DNA of 64,000 nucleotides from contig CAWAUR010000007.1 in the NCBI GenBank assembly GCA_963785255.1, positions 372,001-436,000 of the forward strand, given 5' to 3'. Below the pieces are notes generated by a model. The model made no database searches. It was not told where the DNA came from and was given only the letters and a program-made list of their open reading frames with translations. This document shows positions 1-10,642 of the stretch, piece by piece. Made by a program: the position numbers and the translations under genes. Source of the stretch: Bog-159 sp963785255. GTDB lineage: Bacteria > Acidobacteriota > Terriglobia > Bryobacterales > Bryobacteraceae. Position 1 is the first letter of the stretch. Each line of letters begins with the position of its first letter.

Positions 1-860
1 CGGAAGCCGTCCCCGATGTGCAGAAGCGCATCGCCATGCCCGGTTACTTCCAGACCATGGGGATTCCGTTGAAACAGGGGCGGCTCTTCACGGAGCAGGA
101 CAACACGGGGACGCATCGCGTGGCGCTGGTTGACGAGAGTTTCGCGAAAGCGTTCTTTCCGCGGGGCGATGCCATCGGGCAGTTTCTGCTGGATGCCAGG
201 GTGAGCCAAGGCGCCAGCGATTACTCGCAGATCGTGGGCGTTGTGGGCAGCGTCAAGGATCGTAACCTGATGGATAGCCCGCGGCCGGTGATTTACCATC
301 CTGCTCTGCAGGCGCCGCGTCCGTTTATGAATCTCGTGGTGCGCACGGCGGGCGATCCGCTGTCGCTGGTGTCGGCGATCGAACAGCGCGTGCGGGAACT
401 CGATCGCAACCTGCCGGTTTACAAGATCGCCACGATGGAACAGAATCTGAGCGATTCACTGATGCGGCGGCGGTTCTCGATGCTGGTGCTGGCGGTGCTG
501 GCGGCCCTCGCACTTTGCCTGGCGGCGTTGGGGATCTACGGCGTGATTTCGTACTCGGTGGGCCAGCGCACGAAGGAGATCGGCATCCGCATGGCGCTGG
601 GCGCGCAGCCGGGTAGTGTGCACAAGCTGATTGTTGGGCAGGGATTGCGTCCGGTTTTGGCGGGGCTGGCAGCGGGACTGCTGATTTCGTTGGTGGCCAT
701 GCGCGCGCTGGCGAGCCTGCTTTATGGAGTCACGGCTACGGATCCGCCGACGTTTTTGGCAGTGACTGCGGGACTACTAGCCATCTCGGCGCTGGCGAGC
801 GCGATTCCGGCGCGCCGGGCGGCGCGAGTGGATCCCATGGCGGCGCTGCGGCATGAGTGA
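1..860 (+). CDS. ADOP-type ABC transporter permease, C-terminal part
   Basis: The reading frame is open from the first bases, so the gene starts upstream of the window. What is visible is the second half of a MacB/FtsX-like permease of the acidobacterial duplicated type. A periplasmic core with the PYFQTMGIPL-like motif and a DAIGQ motif comes first. Three membrane segments follow (about residues 155-180, 210-235 and 245-265 of the visible part), with GVISYSVGQRTKEIGIRMALGA between the first two. The protein ends in the usual DPMAALRHE. The same architecture recurs at 33410-35848 and 35927-38362. Such permeases are thought to export peptides or lipids or to act in envelope stress. The substrate cannot be inferred here. 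Confidence 0.9.
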   Translation, partial: EAVPDVQKRIAMPGYFQTMGIPLKQGRLFTEQDNTGTHRVALVDESFAKAFFPRGDAIGQFLLDARVSQGASDYSQIVGVVGSVKDRNLMDSPRPVIYHPALQAPRPFMNLVVRTAGDPLSLVSAIEQRVRELDRNLPVYKIATMEQNLSDSLMRRRFSMLVLAVLAALALCLAALGIYGVISYSVGQRTKEIGIRMALGAQPGSVHKLIVGQGLRPVLAGLAAGLLISLVAMRALASLLYGVTATDPPTFLAVTAGLLAISALASAIPARRAARVDPMAALRHE

Positions 861-866
861 GAGGGG

Positions 867-1922
867 CTAGGGGCTAGGGACTGGGGTCTGGGGCTGTTGC
901 GCGGCGGCTATTTGATGCGCCACACGCGCGGCCGTGGCGGGCGCCAATAAGATGCCGTTGCGGTAATGGCCGTAGGCGAGCCAGAGGCTGGTATCTTCCA
1001 GGCGGCGGATGACTGGGTTGAAGTCCGCCGTGGCGGGACGGAATCCCAGCCAGGCGATGGGATTACCGGCCGACCGTAATTGCGGACATAACTCAGCGGC
1101 GCGGCACGCAATATCTTCCACTATGTGGAGATCTAACTCGCGGTTGAAACCAACTTGCTCCGACGAAGTTCCGGCGATGGTGAAGCCACTCGACCGCTGC
1201 ATTACATAAGTGTGTCCGTGGCGCAGGATGGGACCTCGTGACTGGGGCGCGAGCGAATAACCGAGTAAGTGGCCGCGTACGGGGAATGTGGCTGGTATGT
1301 CGATGCGCGCGCCATCGCGGAGAACGGGGATCGCGCCGCTCCAGGCTCCGGCCGACAGCACGGCCGCTTCGCCCGAGAGAACTTCGCCGCCGGTTTCGAC
1401 ATCGACGCGTTGGGCCGCCAGACGAACCGCAGTGACGCGGGTGTGCTCGCGGATGTCGACGCCGCAACGCTCGCAGGCGCAACGCAGAGCGCGTGTGACA
1501 TCGCGCGGATCAACCAAGGCATCGTCCGGATAGAAGAGTCCGCCGGGGACCGCTTCGGCTCGAATGCCGATCTCGGATTGCGCGGCGCGGCGGGCGAGCA
1601 ACTCCTGCCATTCGGATTCGGTGCGGGCGAACTCCATCGCGCCGCAACGCCGATAGTCGATCGGCAGGCCGGTCTCGCTCTCCAGTTCGGCGACGAACGC
1701 CGGATATAGCTTCATGCTTTCGAGCGCAAACTCCGCCCAGGAACTGCGCGTGACGAATTCGCCGCCGGGGGCCAGCATGCCGGCGCCTGCCCAACTGGCT
1801 TCGCCGCCCAGTGCGCCCGCATCCACCAGCGTGACATCGGCGCCCGACTGCGCGAGCCGCCAGGCGATGGAGGCGCCCACGATCCCGGCGCCGATTACGA
1901 CGACCTGCGAACGATCGGGCAT
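867..1922 (-). CDS. thiO: glycine oxidase-like FAD-dependent oxidoreductase (ThiO family)
   Basis: This 351-residue protein has an N-terminal Rossmann FAD motif (VVVIGAGIVGASIAWRLA, residues 8-25) and the GGEASWAGAGMLAPGGE segment typical of ThiO glycine oxidases. The C-terminal YGHYRNGILLAPATA motif closes the FAD site in DAO-fold enzymes. ThiO oxidises glycine to iminoglyoxylate for the thiazole ring of thiamine. No other thi gene is in the window, so a general D-amino-acid or sarcosine oxidase role remains possible. It is convergent with the permease at 1-860, with only a 6-bp gap. The start codon is 7 bp downstream of the hydrolase stop at 1930, suggesting cotranscription with that gene. 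Confidence 0.8.
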   Translation of the reverse strand: MPDRSQVVVIGAGIVGASIAWRLAQSGADVTLVDAGALGGEASWAGAGMLAPGGEFVTRSSWAEFALESMKLYPAFVAELESETGLPIDYRRCGAMEFARTESEWQELLARRAAQSEIGIRAEAVPGGLFYPDDALVDPRDVTRALRCACERCGVDIREHTRVTAVRLAAQRVDVETGGEVLSGEAAVLSAGAWSGAIPVLRDGARIDIPATFPVRGHLLGYSLAPQSRGPILRHGHTYVMQRSSGFTIAGTSSEQVGFNRELDLHIVEDIACRAAELCPQLRSAGNPIAWLGFRPATADFNPVIRRLEDTSLWLAYGHYRNGILLAPATAARVAHQIAAAQQPQTPVPSP

Positions 1923-1929
1923 CGCGGAC

Positions 1930-3891
1930 CTAGGACGCCTTCTTGACCACCGTCAGCACGATCTTCGACGGGTGGTCCTTCGAGTGATGCACTGAGTTAT
2001 GCGCCACCACGCCCTTCACTTCGTCGTAAGTATTGCCGCCGGTATTGAAATTCCGGTCGAAACGCGGGAAGTTACTGCTGGAGACTTCGATCCTGATGCG
2101 ATGTCCGGCCGGGAAGTAGTTACTGGTGGTCATGGGCTGAAGCGCGACCTTATATACGTTGCCGGGCTCCATCCACGCCGAAGGCTTGTCATAGCCATCG
2201 CGATACCGGGCGCGCTGGATGGTTTCATCCAGGTTATAAGCCGTGCCGTCCGGATAGACATCAATCACCTTCACGGTGAAATCGGTGTCCTTGGCATCGG
2301 AAGATACATATAGAGTCGCTTCCATGGACCCACTGACTTCGAGTCCTTCTTTCAACGGCTCGGTGGTATAGACCAGGATGTCGGCGCGCGCCTCCATTCT
2401 ACGTTGATCAAAGGCGCCGCCTGCCACGGCGTTACCGGTGCAGCAGACATTGCCGCCATAAGACGGCACGGGATTCATGGGGTCGTACACAAATTCGTCG
2501 GGCGAGTCTGCGGGGGGCGCGGCGGTGGTCAGCGCGCCATCGCCATAAAGACTGTTAGCCTTGCCGGCGCTTGATAGATACAGGGTCATGGGCTGCGCTC
2601 CCTCGGGCGGCCAGGTGTTGGATGTCTGCCACTTATTCAGACCCATCGTGAAGTAGCGCACGCGCGGCGTCTTTTCGAGTATCTTGTTATCCTCGCCCTT
2701 CAGAAAATGATCGAACCAACCGTAAGTGAGGGCATCGTAATCGAGGCGTGCATCGCCCATCTCACGTTCGCCGACCACGGTATGTTCGGTGGCCCGTTTG
2801 TAACCACAGTGCAGAGTGGGAGCAATAACCGCATACTGTTCGTTCGCTATTTCAGGCTTCGCTGTCTTGCGGACGAAGTTATACGCCGCCAGGTTAGGTC
2901 CGATGGAAACGTCGTACCAGGACATAAACCAGAACCCGGGAACGTTGATGGTCTTATCGTCATGCCATAACCCGCCGCGATACCAGGCCGGATCGTTGGG
3001 TGTGCGTTTAATCATGGCGCCGCCGGTAGCGACCTCCTCGCGGTCGGCGAAAATGCCATGCGGCCCGTCAACGGATTTGATGATATCCATCTCGGGTAAG
3101 TGCTGCAGGGCTTTTGACCAATCCACGGGTGGAAGTTGTTGCGCCAAGTCGAAAGCTTTCGACTCGCGGATCAGGTCTTCGTCTGGTATGTTGGCGGGAA
3201 ACATGGGACGCACGATGTTCTGCTCGCCGTAGAGCCAGGCGATGAACAGCATCTGCACCGCGCCGCCGCGAAACCAATTCCCCTGCTCATAATAAGGACC
3301 CACGCGGCCGACACCCGCGCCGAAGCCCTGCGGGATCATGGCGGCAAACACGGGGTTGCCGAGCGCCGCCACGCCTAGTTGCCATTCGGCCGTCGAGGAA
3401 CAGCCAATCGTACCTACCTTTCCGTTGGACCAAGGTTGTGACGACATCCAGGTGAGTTCGTCGTCGCCGTCTGTGAGCGGCGGACCGAGTATGTCATAAG
3501 TGCCTTCGGAGAAGAAATGGCCGCGCTCATTCATCTCTACGAACGCATAACCGCGCTTGACGGCGTCCAGCTGGGTTTTCATGTCCGCCGGCACGCCGTT
3601 CTTAACGTCCCAGTAGTTGAAGTTATAGGGCGTGCGCACAAAGATAATTGGATATTTCTTGGACGTATCTTTGGGGCGGTAGATATCGGCGGCCATGCGT
3701 TTGCCATCGCGCATGGGCACCATCACCTTGCGTTCGACGATGGCCACGGATTCGAGCTCTTGCTCCAGCGTTTTGCGGGCCTCGGCGAGTTGCGCCGATG
3801 CTTGGGGCGGTTGCGCGGAGGCCATGGGAGCGATGCCGACGGCCATCCCCGCCGCCAGGAATACGGATTGCCAGCAGAATTTGGTTTGCAT
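1930..3891 (-). CDS. secreted CocE/NonD-family hydrolase (X-Pro dipeptidyl-peptidase-like)
   Basis: The 653-residue product starts with a signal peptide ending in MASAQ near residue 26. The S15/CocE alpha/beta-hydrolase core follows (VPMRDGKRMAADIYRPK, then PIIFVRTPYN). The nucleophile elbow reads TIGCSSTAEWQ where CocE proteins usually have GxSYxG, so the catalytic serine is one of the two serines there. The C-terminal jelly-roll X-Pro domain covers about residues 430-645 (FPAGHRIRIEVSSSNFPRFDRN). The family cleaves amide or ester bonds, including N-terminal Xaa-Pro peptides; here it would act outside the cytoplasm. It is the first gene of a probable two-gene unit with the ThiO-like enzyme. 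Confidence 0.85.
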   Translation of the reverse strand: MQTKFCWQSVFLAAGMAVGIAPMASAQPPQASAQLAEARKTLEQELESVAIVERKVMVPMRDGKRMAADIYRPKDTSKKYPIIFVRTPYNFNYWDVKNGVPADMKTQLDAVKRGYAFVEMNERGHFFSEGTYDILGPPLTDGDDELTWMSSQPWSNGKVGTIGCSSTAEWQLGVAALGNPVFAAMIPQGFGAGVGRVGPYYEQGNWFRGGAVQMLFIAWLYGEQNIVRPMFPANIPDEDLIRESKAFDLAQQLPPVDWSKALQHLPEMDIIKSVDGPHGIFADREEVATGGAMIKRTPNDPAWYRGGLWHDDKTINVPGFWFMSWYDVSIGPNLAAYNFVRKTAKPEIANEQYAVIAPTLHCGYKRATEHTVVGEREMGDARLDYDALTYGWFDHFLKGEDNKILEKTPRVRYFTMGLNKWQTSNTWPPEGAQPMTLYLSSAGKANSLYGDGALTTAAPPADSPDEFVYDPMNPVPSYGGNVCCTGNAVAGGAFDQRRMEARADILVYTTEPLKEGLEVSGSMEATLYVSSDAKDTDFTVKVIDVYPDGTAYNLDETIQRARYRDGYDKPSAWMEPGNVYKVALQPMTTSNYFPAGHRIRIEVSSSNFPRFDRNFNTGGNTYDEVKGVVAHNSVHHSKDHPSKIVLTVVKKAS

Positions 3892-4148
3892 AATGAAAAC
3901 GAATTATAAGCCGGTTGCGGGGGGCTTCGAAGACCGGGCGCATGAGGTGGCGCCCGCTGGGGCCTTCTGCAATTCAGAAACATCCTCGGCGGCACGCGCC
4001 AGCCCTCGCGTTCAAAGGAGGCGCGCCGTTTTGGTGGAAGGCGGCTGGGACAATCATGGAATTGCCGATGGCGAGCACATCCGCAGCGTTTCCAGACCGG
4101 CAAGCGCGGCACAGAGCGGAGTGGACACTATCCGTAAATTGATTCTAT
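3892..4148. other. intergenic, no gene recognised
   Basis: This 257-bp stretch lies between the hydrolase start and the tRNA 3' end. I see no conserved ORF, repeat or clear hairpin. It must contain the hydrolase promoter on the minus strand, but no convincing -35/-10 pair stands out. Confidence 0.5.
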
Positions 4149-4225
4149 TGGTCGGGGCGGTCAGATTTGAACTGACGACCCCCTGCGCCCAAGGCAGGTG
4201 CGCTACCGGGCTGCGCTACGCCCCG
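4149..4225 (-). tRNA. tRNA-Pro (anticodon UGG)
   Basis: The minus strand folds into a complete 77-nt cloverleaf. It has a 7-bp acceptor stem (CGGGGCG with CGCCCCG), D arm GCGC/GCGC, anticodon stem CCTGC/GCAGG with loop CTTGGGC, and T arm GTCAG-TTCAAAT-CTGAC. Discriminator A and an encoded CCA follow at 4149-4151. The anticodon TGG lies at 4189-4191, so the tRNA decodes proline codons. It is transcribed away from metK. Confidence 0.97.
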
Positions 4226-4381
4226 ACTCTTCGCTGCTTCATCCATTCTAGCCCATCCCAGCCCGCCCCGCCTGCATTTGACCTGCCCCATAGCACTCCG
4301 TTACACTGAAGCGTCGGTTTTATATCCGGCTTTAAATCCAGTTAACCCTAAACCAGGATTCTTCCAACGGGCGGGAGAGGT

Positions 4382-5540
<1,159 letters not shown>

Positions 5541-5542
<2 letters not shown>

Positions 5543-5650
5543 TTACCGAGAGCCGCGGTGATAGTTACCGAGCCGCGATGATAGTTACTGAGCCGCGATG
5601 ATAGCTACTGAGCCGCGATAGTTACTGAGCCGCGACCGTTAGGGAGCGGA
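5541..5650 (+). repeat. short tandem repeat ending in a family B element, metK-ahcY spacer
   Basis: About five degenerate units of 18-22 bp follow each other (agttactgagccgcgatgat and variants). The last unit runs into a family B palindrome (CCGCGACCGTTAGGGAGCGG variant, 5630-5649). The array fills nearly the whole spacer between metK and ahcY. The same construction, a short tandem repeat feeding into family B, is seen at 28943-29033. Confidence 0.85.
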
Positions 5651-5665
5651 AAAGAGAGGAAATTC

Positions 5666-6946
5666 ATGCCGACCGAAACTCAAACCCAAGTTGCTTGCGA
5701 CATCAAAGATATCTCCCTTGCCGATCTGGGGAAGCGGCGCACCGAGTGGGCGTTCCAATCGATGCCCGTGCTGCAAACCATCCGCAAGCAGTTTATAAAA
5801 ACACAGCCGCTGGCCGGAATGCGCGTGTCCGCCTGCCTGCACGTCACCAGCGAGACCGCCAACCTGATGATCACGCTGCGCGATGGCGGCGCGTCGGTGG
5901 TGTTGTGCGCCTCGAACCCGCTGTCCACGCAGGATGATGTCGCCGCCACGCTGGTGCACGATTACAACATCCCGGTGTACGCCATCAAGGGCGAGAACAA
6001 CGACGTATATTATCAGCACCTGACCGCCGCGGCCGAGCATTCCCCGCACATCACTATGGACGATGGCGCGGACCTGGTGTCGCTGCTGCACAGCAAGCGG
6101 CAGGACCTGGCGGTGAATATCGTGGGCGGCACCGAAGAGACCACCACGGGCGTGATCCGGCTGCGCGCCATGGCCAAGGACGGCGTGCTGAAATATCCCA
6201 TCGTGGCAGTGAACGATGCGCTCACCAAGCATCTGTTCGATAACCGCTACGGCACCGGTCAGAGCACTATCGACGGCATCATCCGCGCCACCAATATGCT
6301 GCTCGCGGGCCTGAATTTGGTGGTGGCCGGATACGGCTGGTGCGGGCGCGGCGTGGCCATGCGGGCGCGGGGCCTCGGCGCCAATGTGATCGTCACCGAA
6401 GTGGATCCCACCAAGGCCATCGAGGCCGTGATGGATGGCTATCGCGTGATGTCCATGATGGAAGCCGCCGCGCTGGGCGATATTTTCGTCACGGTGACCG
6501 GCAACAAGCACGTGATCGCGCGCGATCATTTCGAGCATATGAAGAACGGCGCGATTCTTTGCAACTCGGGCCACTTTAATGTGGAGATCGACCTGGAGGC
6601 GCTGGCGCGCACCAGTTCTTCGCACCGCCAGACGCGTGAATTCGTGGAAGAGTATTCCTTCCGCGACGGGCGCAAGATCAATGTGCTGGCCGAGGGCCGG
6701 CTGATCAATCTTTCGGCCGCCGAAGGGCATCCGGCTTCGGTGATGGATATGAGCTTCGCCAACCAGGCGTTGTCGGCCGAGTACATGGTGAAGAATCACA
6801 GCCAGCTTGAAAAGCGGGTGTATGCGGTGCCCGAGGCGCTCGATAAGCAAGTTGCGCGCATGAAGCTGGAGTCCATGGGCGTGAAGATCGACCGGCTCAC
6901 GCCCGAGCAGGAACGCTATCTATCCAGCTGGTCTGAAGGCACGTAA
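5666..6946 (+). CDS. ahcY: S-adenosylhomocysteine hydrolase (adenosylhomocysteinase)
   Basis: The 426-residue protein carries the family signatures SACLHVTSETANLMITLRDGGA (near residue 53), NNDVYYQHL, and the NAD-binding VVAGYGWCGRGVAMRARGLGA loop (about 214-234). CNSGHFNVEID and the C-terminal AEGRLINLSAAEGHPASVMDMSFANQAL are also present. It splits S-adenosylhomocysteine into adenosine and homocysteine, relieving product inhibition of methyltransferases. The start is set by an AGAGGAA ribosome-binding site 6 bp upstream. The gene lies downstream of metK in the same orientation. Confidence 0.98.
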   Translation: MPTETQTQVACDIKDISLADLGKRRTEWAFQSMPVLQTIRKQFIKTQPLAGMRVSACLHVTSETANLMITLRDGGASVVLCASNPLSTQDDVAATLVHDYNIPVYAIKGENNDVYYQHLTAAAEHSPHITMDDGADLVSLLHSKRQDLAVNIVGGTEETTTGVIRLRAMAKDGVLKYPIVAVNDALTKHLFDNRYGTGQSTIDGIIRATNMLLAGLNLVVAGYGWCGRGVAMRARGLGANVIVTEVDPTKAIEAVMDGYRVMSMMEAAALGDIFVTVTGNKHVIARDHFEHMKNGAILCNSGHFNVEIDLEALARTSSSHRQTREFVEEYSFRDGRKINVLAEGRLINLSAAEGHPASVMDMSFANQALSAEYMVKNHSQLEKRVYAVPEALDKQVARMKLESMGVKIDRLTPEQERYLSSWSEGT

Positions 6947-6947
6947 T

Positions 6948-7037
6948 GTAGGACAGGCCTCCCGGCCTGTCCAAGGCGAGCGTTGCTCGTCAAAGAGCGG
7001 GCCTACGAGGCCCGCGCAGGCTGCGAGCCTGCCCCAC
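6948..7037. repeat. family A intergenic palindromic repeat
   Basis: Contains GGACAGGCCTCCCGGCCTGTCC, then GAGCGGGCCTACGAGGCCCGCGCAGGCTGCGAGCCTGCCCCAC. Several nested inverted repeats (GGACAGGCC/GGCCTGTCC, CGGGCCT/AGGCCCG, GCAGGCT/AGCCTGC) make it strongly hairpin-forming. It lies between the convergent ahcY and GloVer genes, where it may act as a bidirectional terminator. Confidence 0.85.
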
Positions 7038-7039
7038 AC

Positions 7040-8698
7040 TCAGTTGACGATGAACCTCTTGGGGCTCTTGGCGGAGCCATTGGGGGTAACCACGCCGACC
7101 TTGCCTGTCACCGCGCCGGCGGGCACGGTGGCCTGGATCAGCGAGGGGCTGACCACCGTGAAGTTACTCGCCGCGACGCCGCCGAAGGTGACCTTCGTGG
7201 CTCCCGCGAATCCGCCTCCTGAGATGTCCACTGGCGTGCCTACCGGGCCTCTCGAAGGCTCGAGGCTGCCGATCGCCGGGAGAATGTGCACGGCTTGCTC
7301 GGTTTCCATCTGCAGGCCGGTTTGCAAAGTTACAATGACCGGGCTGTCAATAGCCGCGCTGGGCACGAACGCTGTCAGATAGGTGCCGGCACCTGGCTCG
7401 AATTGTGCGTTTACCGCGCCAAAACTAACGCTGTAGACCTGATTCAGGTTCTGGCCGATAATCGTCACCGGTTGGTCGAGGACAATCCACCAGTTGCAAC
7501 ATAGTGAGATGTGAGTCTCTGGGTTTGGCGGAGTAAAGGTGTAAAAAACTCCGCTACCATTAGCCCCGCCGCCGGGCGTCAGTCCATACAACTGTCCGTT
7601 GGTGTCCTCCATGAGGGCTGTATTCGGATTCGCGCCGCTGTCTATGCCTCCGTTGCCCGTAAAATCAACGTAGTCGATAAAGGATCCGCCCGTCTCCCAC
7701 TCGAACAGGGTGCCTAAGCCGTTTGCCCCGCCGTTATACGTTGTACCGTAAAAGTTCCCATCCGAGGCGGCCAGCAGGCCGGCCGCAGGGTTGATGCCCG
7801 CGGTTCCGTCGAAGGAGTATACAGATCCAAGCCCGTCGGACGGCAGCGTCAGCTCAAAAATGGTCCCGTAAACACCGTCATGGTAGAAGCCCCCGAGATA
7901 GGCGGTTCCGTATAGGTTGCCATCCTTTCCCTGGATGAGTGGGGCATTGGGGGAGTCGCCATCGTCTTCGTCGGTGAAGGTGTAGAGCTTCTTAATGGCT
8001 CCAGTGGCGATGTTCAGGCGGAAGAGTTCGCCCGCTTCGAGGTGTCCGCCGTTCCCGGTAGCTCCGTACAGGTAGCCGTCCGATGCCGCAAAGAGGGGAC
8101 CGCTCGGATAACCGGGTACAACCGCCTTGGAAAGCAGCGCATACGTTTGGGTTGAAAGCGTCAGGCTGTAGGCCGTTCCATTTGTTCCAAGAATACCGGC
8201 TACCCCGTAAAGGTTTCCATCCTTGGCTTCAACTGGAGGACCCGAGGGAGCGCCTTCGGTGGTACTGAAAGCATGCAAAATGGTGACGGCGTCGGTTACG
8301 GGGTTGAATTGAAACAGCGTGCCGGTGTTGCCGCCGATATAGCCTGTGCCGTAGAAATTCCCGTCTGTGGCCAGGGTCAAGCCTCCGTTGCCGCCGCCGG
8401 TAGTAGAGTCGAAGTCGTAGAGACGGGTGTATGCGCCGGCAGTGCTCACCATGAAGATCGTCCCGAGGTTGTTAGCGCCTCCGGACCCGGTAGTTCCATA
8501 GAGGTTGCCGTTGGCTCCCTGGGTCAATCGGCCTTGCGGTGTGCATCCCAAATCACAGTTAAAATCGTACAGATCCTGGTAATGCTGGGCGTGGAGCGGA
8601 GCGGCGGCCAGCGCCACCAGCAAAGCGCTGGGAAGCGCGAGCCGGAGCGAAAGGTTCCGATTCATTTTTTGAACAGCGGGAATTTGTATAGCTTGCAT
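7040..8698 (-). CDS. secreted GloVer tandem-repeat protein with C-terminal IPT/TIG domain
   Basis: The 552-residue product has a signal peptide (hydrophobic stretch near residues 18-35, ending HAQ). About eight repeats with the pattern DGNLYGT..GGANN.GTIF follow, typical of GloVer-containing choice-of-anchor proteins that form beta-propeller-like folds. The last 85 residues form an IPT/TIG immunoglobulin-like domain (PAIGSLEPSRGPVGTPVDIS, then SAKSPKRFIVN). A Shine-Dalgarno AGGAG 8 bp upstream supports the first ATG. It is a tandem paralog of the next gene, and both share the same leader sequence AGGAGAACAAAC. The function is unknown; an extracellular or surface role is likely. Confidence 0.8.
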   Translation of the reverse strand: MQAIQIPAVQKMNRNLSLRLALPSALLVALAAAPLHAQHYQDLYDFNCDLGCTPQGRLTQGANGNLYGTTGSGGANNLGTIFMVSTAGAYTRLYDFDSTTGGGNGGLTLATDGNFYGTGYIGGNTGTLFQFNPVTDAVTILHAFSTTEGAPSGPPVEAKDGNLYGVAGILGTNGTAYSLTLSTQTYALLSKAVVPGYPSGPLFAASDGYLYGATGNGGHLEAGELFRLNIATGAIKKLYTFTDEDDGDSPNAPLIQGKDGNLYGTAYLGGFYHDGVYGTIFELTLPSDGLGSVYSFDGTAGINPAAGLLAASDGNFYGTTYNGGANGLGTLFEWETGGSFIDYVDFTGNGGIDSGANPNTALMEDTNGQLYGLTPGGGANGSGVFYTFTPPNPETHISLCCNWWIVLDQPVTIIGQNLNQVYSVSFGAVNAQFEPGAGTYLTAFVPSAAIDSPVIVTLQTGLQMETEQAVHILPAIGSLEPSRGPVGTPVDISGGGFAGATKVTFGGVAASNFTVVSPSLIQATVPAGAVTGKVGVVTPNGSAKSPKRFIVN

Positions 8699-8740
8699 GG
8701 TTTGTTCTCCTGAGTGGATGGTTCTCGCCCGCGCGGCGTG

Positions 8741-10363
8741 TCAGTTGACGGTGAACCTCTTGGGGCTCTTGGCGGAGCCATTGGGGGTGACCACACCAAT
8801 CTTGCCGGTCACCGCGCCGGGCGGCACCGTGGCCTGGATGAGTGAGGGGCTGACCACCGTGAAATTGCCCGCCGCGACGCCGCCGAAGGTTACCTCCGTG
8901 GCTCCCGCGAAGCCGCCACCTGAGATGCTCACTGGCGTGCCCACCTGGCCGATTGAAGGACTGAAGCTGGTGATCGCCGGGAGAATGTGCACGGCCTGCT
9001 GGGTTTCGAGTTGCAGGCCGCTATCCAAGGTCACAGTTACGGGGCTGTCGATAGCGGCGCTGGGCACATATGCCGTGAGGTAGGTACCGGAACCTGGCTG
9101 GAATTGCGCGTTTACCGAGCCGAAGCTCACGCTGTAGGCCTGGTTGAGGTTCTGGCCGATAATCTCCACGGGTTGGTCGAGCACTAGCCACCAGTTACAG
9201 CAGAGTGAGATGTGTGTCACTGGGTTTGGCGGACCAAAGCTGAAAAAAACGCCACCTCCGTCAGCCCCGCCGCCGGGGGCCAGCCCATAGATCTGTCCGT
9301 TGGTGTCCTCCATAAGAGCTGAGTACGGATTAGCGCCGCTCGCTATGCCGCCGATGCCCGTAAAATCAACGTACGGGATAAAAGATCCGCCCGTCTCCCA
9401 CGCGAAGAGAGTGCCCCAGAAGTCTGCCCCGCCGTTATACGTTGTACCGTAGAAGTTCCCATCCGACGCGGCCAGCAGGCCGGCCCAAGGGTTGTAGCCC
9501 TCGCCGGCTGTGTCGTCGAATTGGTATTCCGCGGTAAACCCGTAAGAGGGCAGAGTTACCTGATAAATCGTTCCTTCACCGTACAAGCCGCCGCCATAGG
9601 CGGTTCCGTAGAGGTTGCCATCTTTTCCTTGGGTGAGGGGGGCATTCGGGGTGGAACCACCGTTTTTGCCGATGAAGGTGTAGAACTTCTTAATCGCCCC
9701 AGTCGTTATGGTCAGGCGGAAGAGCGTGCCGTCTTCGCGGGCTCCGCCGTTCAGGGTGGCGCCATACAAGTACCCGTCCGATGCCGCAAAGAGGGGGCCA
9801 CTCGGATCACCGGGTAGCGCCCCAGGAAGCAATGCATACGTTTGGGTCGAAAGAGTCAGGCTGTAGGCTATTCCATTTCCTAATCCTCCGGGAATACCGG
9901 CCACTCCGTAAAGGTTTCCATCCTTGGCCTCAATCGGAGGACCCGCGGGGATGCCTTCTGTGCCGCTGAAAGTATGCAAAATGGTGACGGCGTCGGTTAC
10001 GGGGTTGAATTGAAACAGCGTGCCCGTGACTGTGGCGCTGAGATTACCCGTGCCGTAGAAATTCCCGTCGGAGGCCAGGGTCAAGCCTCCGTTGCCGGCG
10101 CCGGTAGTAGAGTCGAAGTCGTAGAGACGGGTGTATGCGCCGCCAGTGCTCACCATGAAGATCGTCCCAAGGCTGTTAGCGCCGCCCGTCTGGGTAGTTC
10201 CGTAGAGGTTGCCGTCGATTCCCTGCGTCAATTTGCCGTAGGGCGAGCATCCCGTATCACAGAGGAAGTCGTACAGGTCCTGGTAAGACTGGGCATAGAG
10301 CGGAGCGGTGGCAAGCGCTATCAGCAATGCGCAGGCAGGCACCGGCCGGAATGAAGATGGCAT
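8741..10363 (-). CDS. secreted GloVer tandem-repeat protein, paralog
   Basis: This 540-residue protein begins MPSSFRPVPACALLIALATA and has a signal peptide ending YAQ. GloVer repeats (DGNLYGTTQTGGANSLGTIF and variants) and a C-terminal IPT/TIG domain follow, nearly identical to those of the upstream-strand paralog at 7040-8698. An upstream in-frame ATG at 10444 exists. The AGGAGAACAAACG leader, identical in type to the paralog's, lies directly before 10363, so I chose that start. The pair arose by tandem duplication and is probably cotranscribed, with a 42-bp gap. Confidence 0.8.
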   Translation of the reverse strand: MPSSFRPVPACALLIALATAPLYAQSYQDLYDFLCDTGCSPYGKLTQGIDGNLYGTTQTGGANSLGTIFMVSTGGAYTRLYDFDSTTGAGNGGLTLASDGNFYGTGNLSATVTGTLFQFNPVTDAVTILHTFSGTEGIPAGPPIEAKDGNLYGVAGIPGGLGNGIAYSLTLSTQTYALLPGALPGDPSGPLFAASDGYLYGATLNGGAREDGTLFRLTITTGAIKKFYTFIGKNGGSTPNAPLTQGKDGNLYGTAYGGGLYGEGTIYQVTLPSYGFTAEYQFDDTAGEGYNPWAGLLAASDGNFYGTTYNGGADFWGTLFAWETGGSFIPYVDFTGIGGIASGANPYSALMEDTNGQIYGLAPGGGADGGGVFFSFGPPNPVTHISLCCNWWLVLDQPVEIIGQNLNQAYSVSFGSVNAQFQPGSGTYLTAYVPSAAIDSPVTVTLDSGLQLETQQAVHILPAITSFSPSIGQVGTPVSISGGGFAGATEVTFGGVAAGNFTVVSPSLIQATVPPGAVTGKIGVVTPNGSAKSPKRFTVN

Positions 10364-10642
10364 CGTTTGTTCTCCTAAGTGCATGGTTCCCTTTCGCGGA
10401 GTGAGGTCACACATATCACGCGGGTGCCGAGCGGTCAGGATCACCTGCCGATGACGTGGCGTCCCTCTGGAATCCGCCTCCTCTGTTGTGGCATGTTAGG
10501 CGAACGGGCGCCCCCCTGTCAAAGGACCTTTTCCTGACTGCCATATGACCTGATAAGTCGTGTGAATTCCTGATGCTAGAGAGAGTTGTGACGCGCATTT
10601 TGTGTGCTAGACTTGTACCCACGGGATGGGTGAAGTTTGCCG

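Noticed and set aside
3695..4309. 204-codon ORF running through the tRNA gene region
   Set aside because: It reads across a tRNA on the opposite strand and the 5' end of the hydrolase. This is a chance open frame.
5639..6850. A 403-codon ORF antisense to ahcY
   Set aside because: It is the mirror of ahcY in a GC-rich frame, has a His/Gly/Arg-rich composition and no family signature. Similar antisense ORFs opposite metK and the KAS-like gene were rejected for the same reason.
7040..7382. Plus-strand ORFs over the IPT/TIG coding regions
   Set aside because: They recur at the same place in both GloVer paralogs only because the minus-strand genes are similar. No ribosome-binding site or signature.
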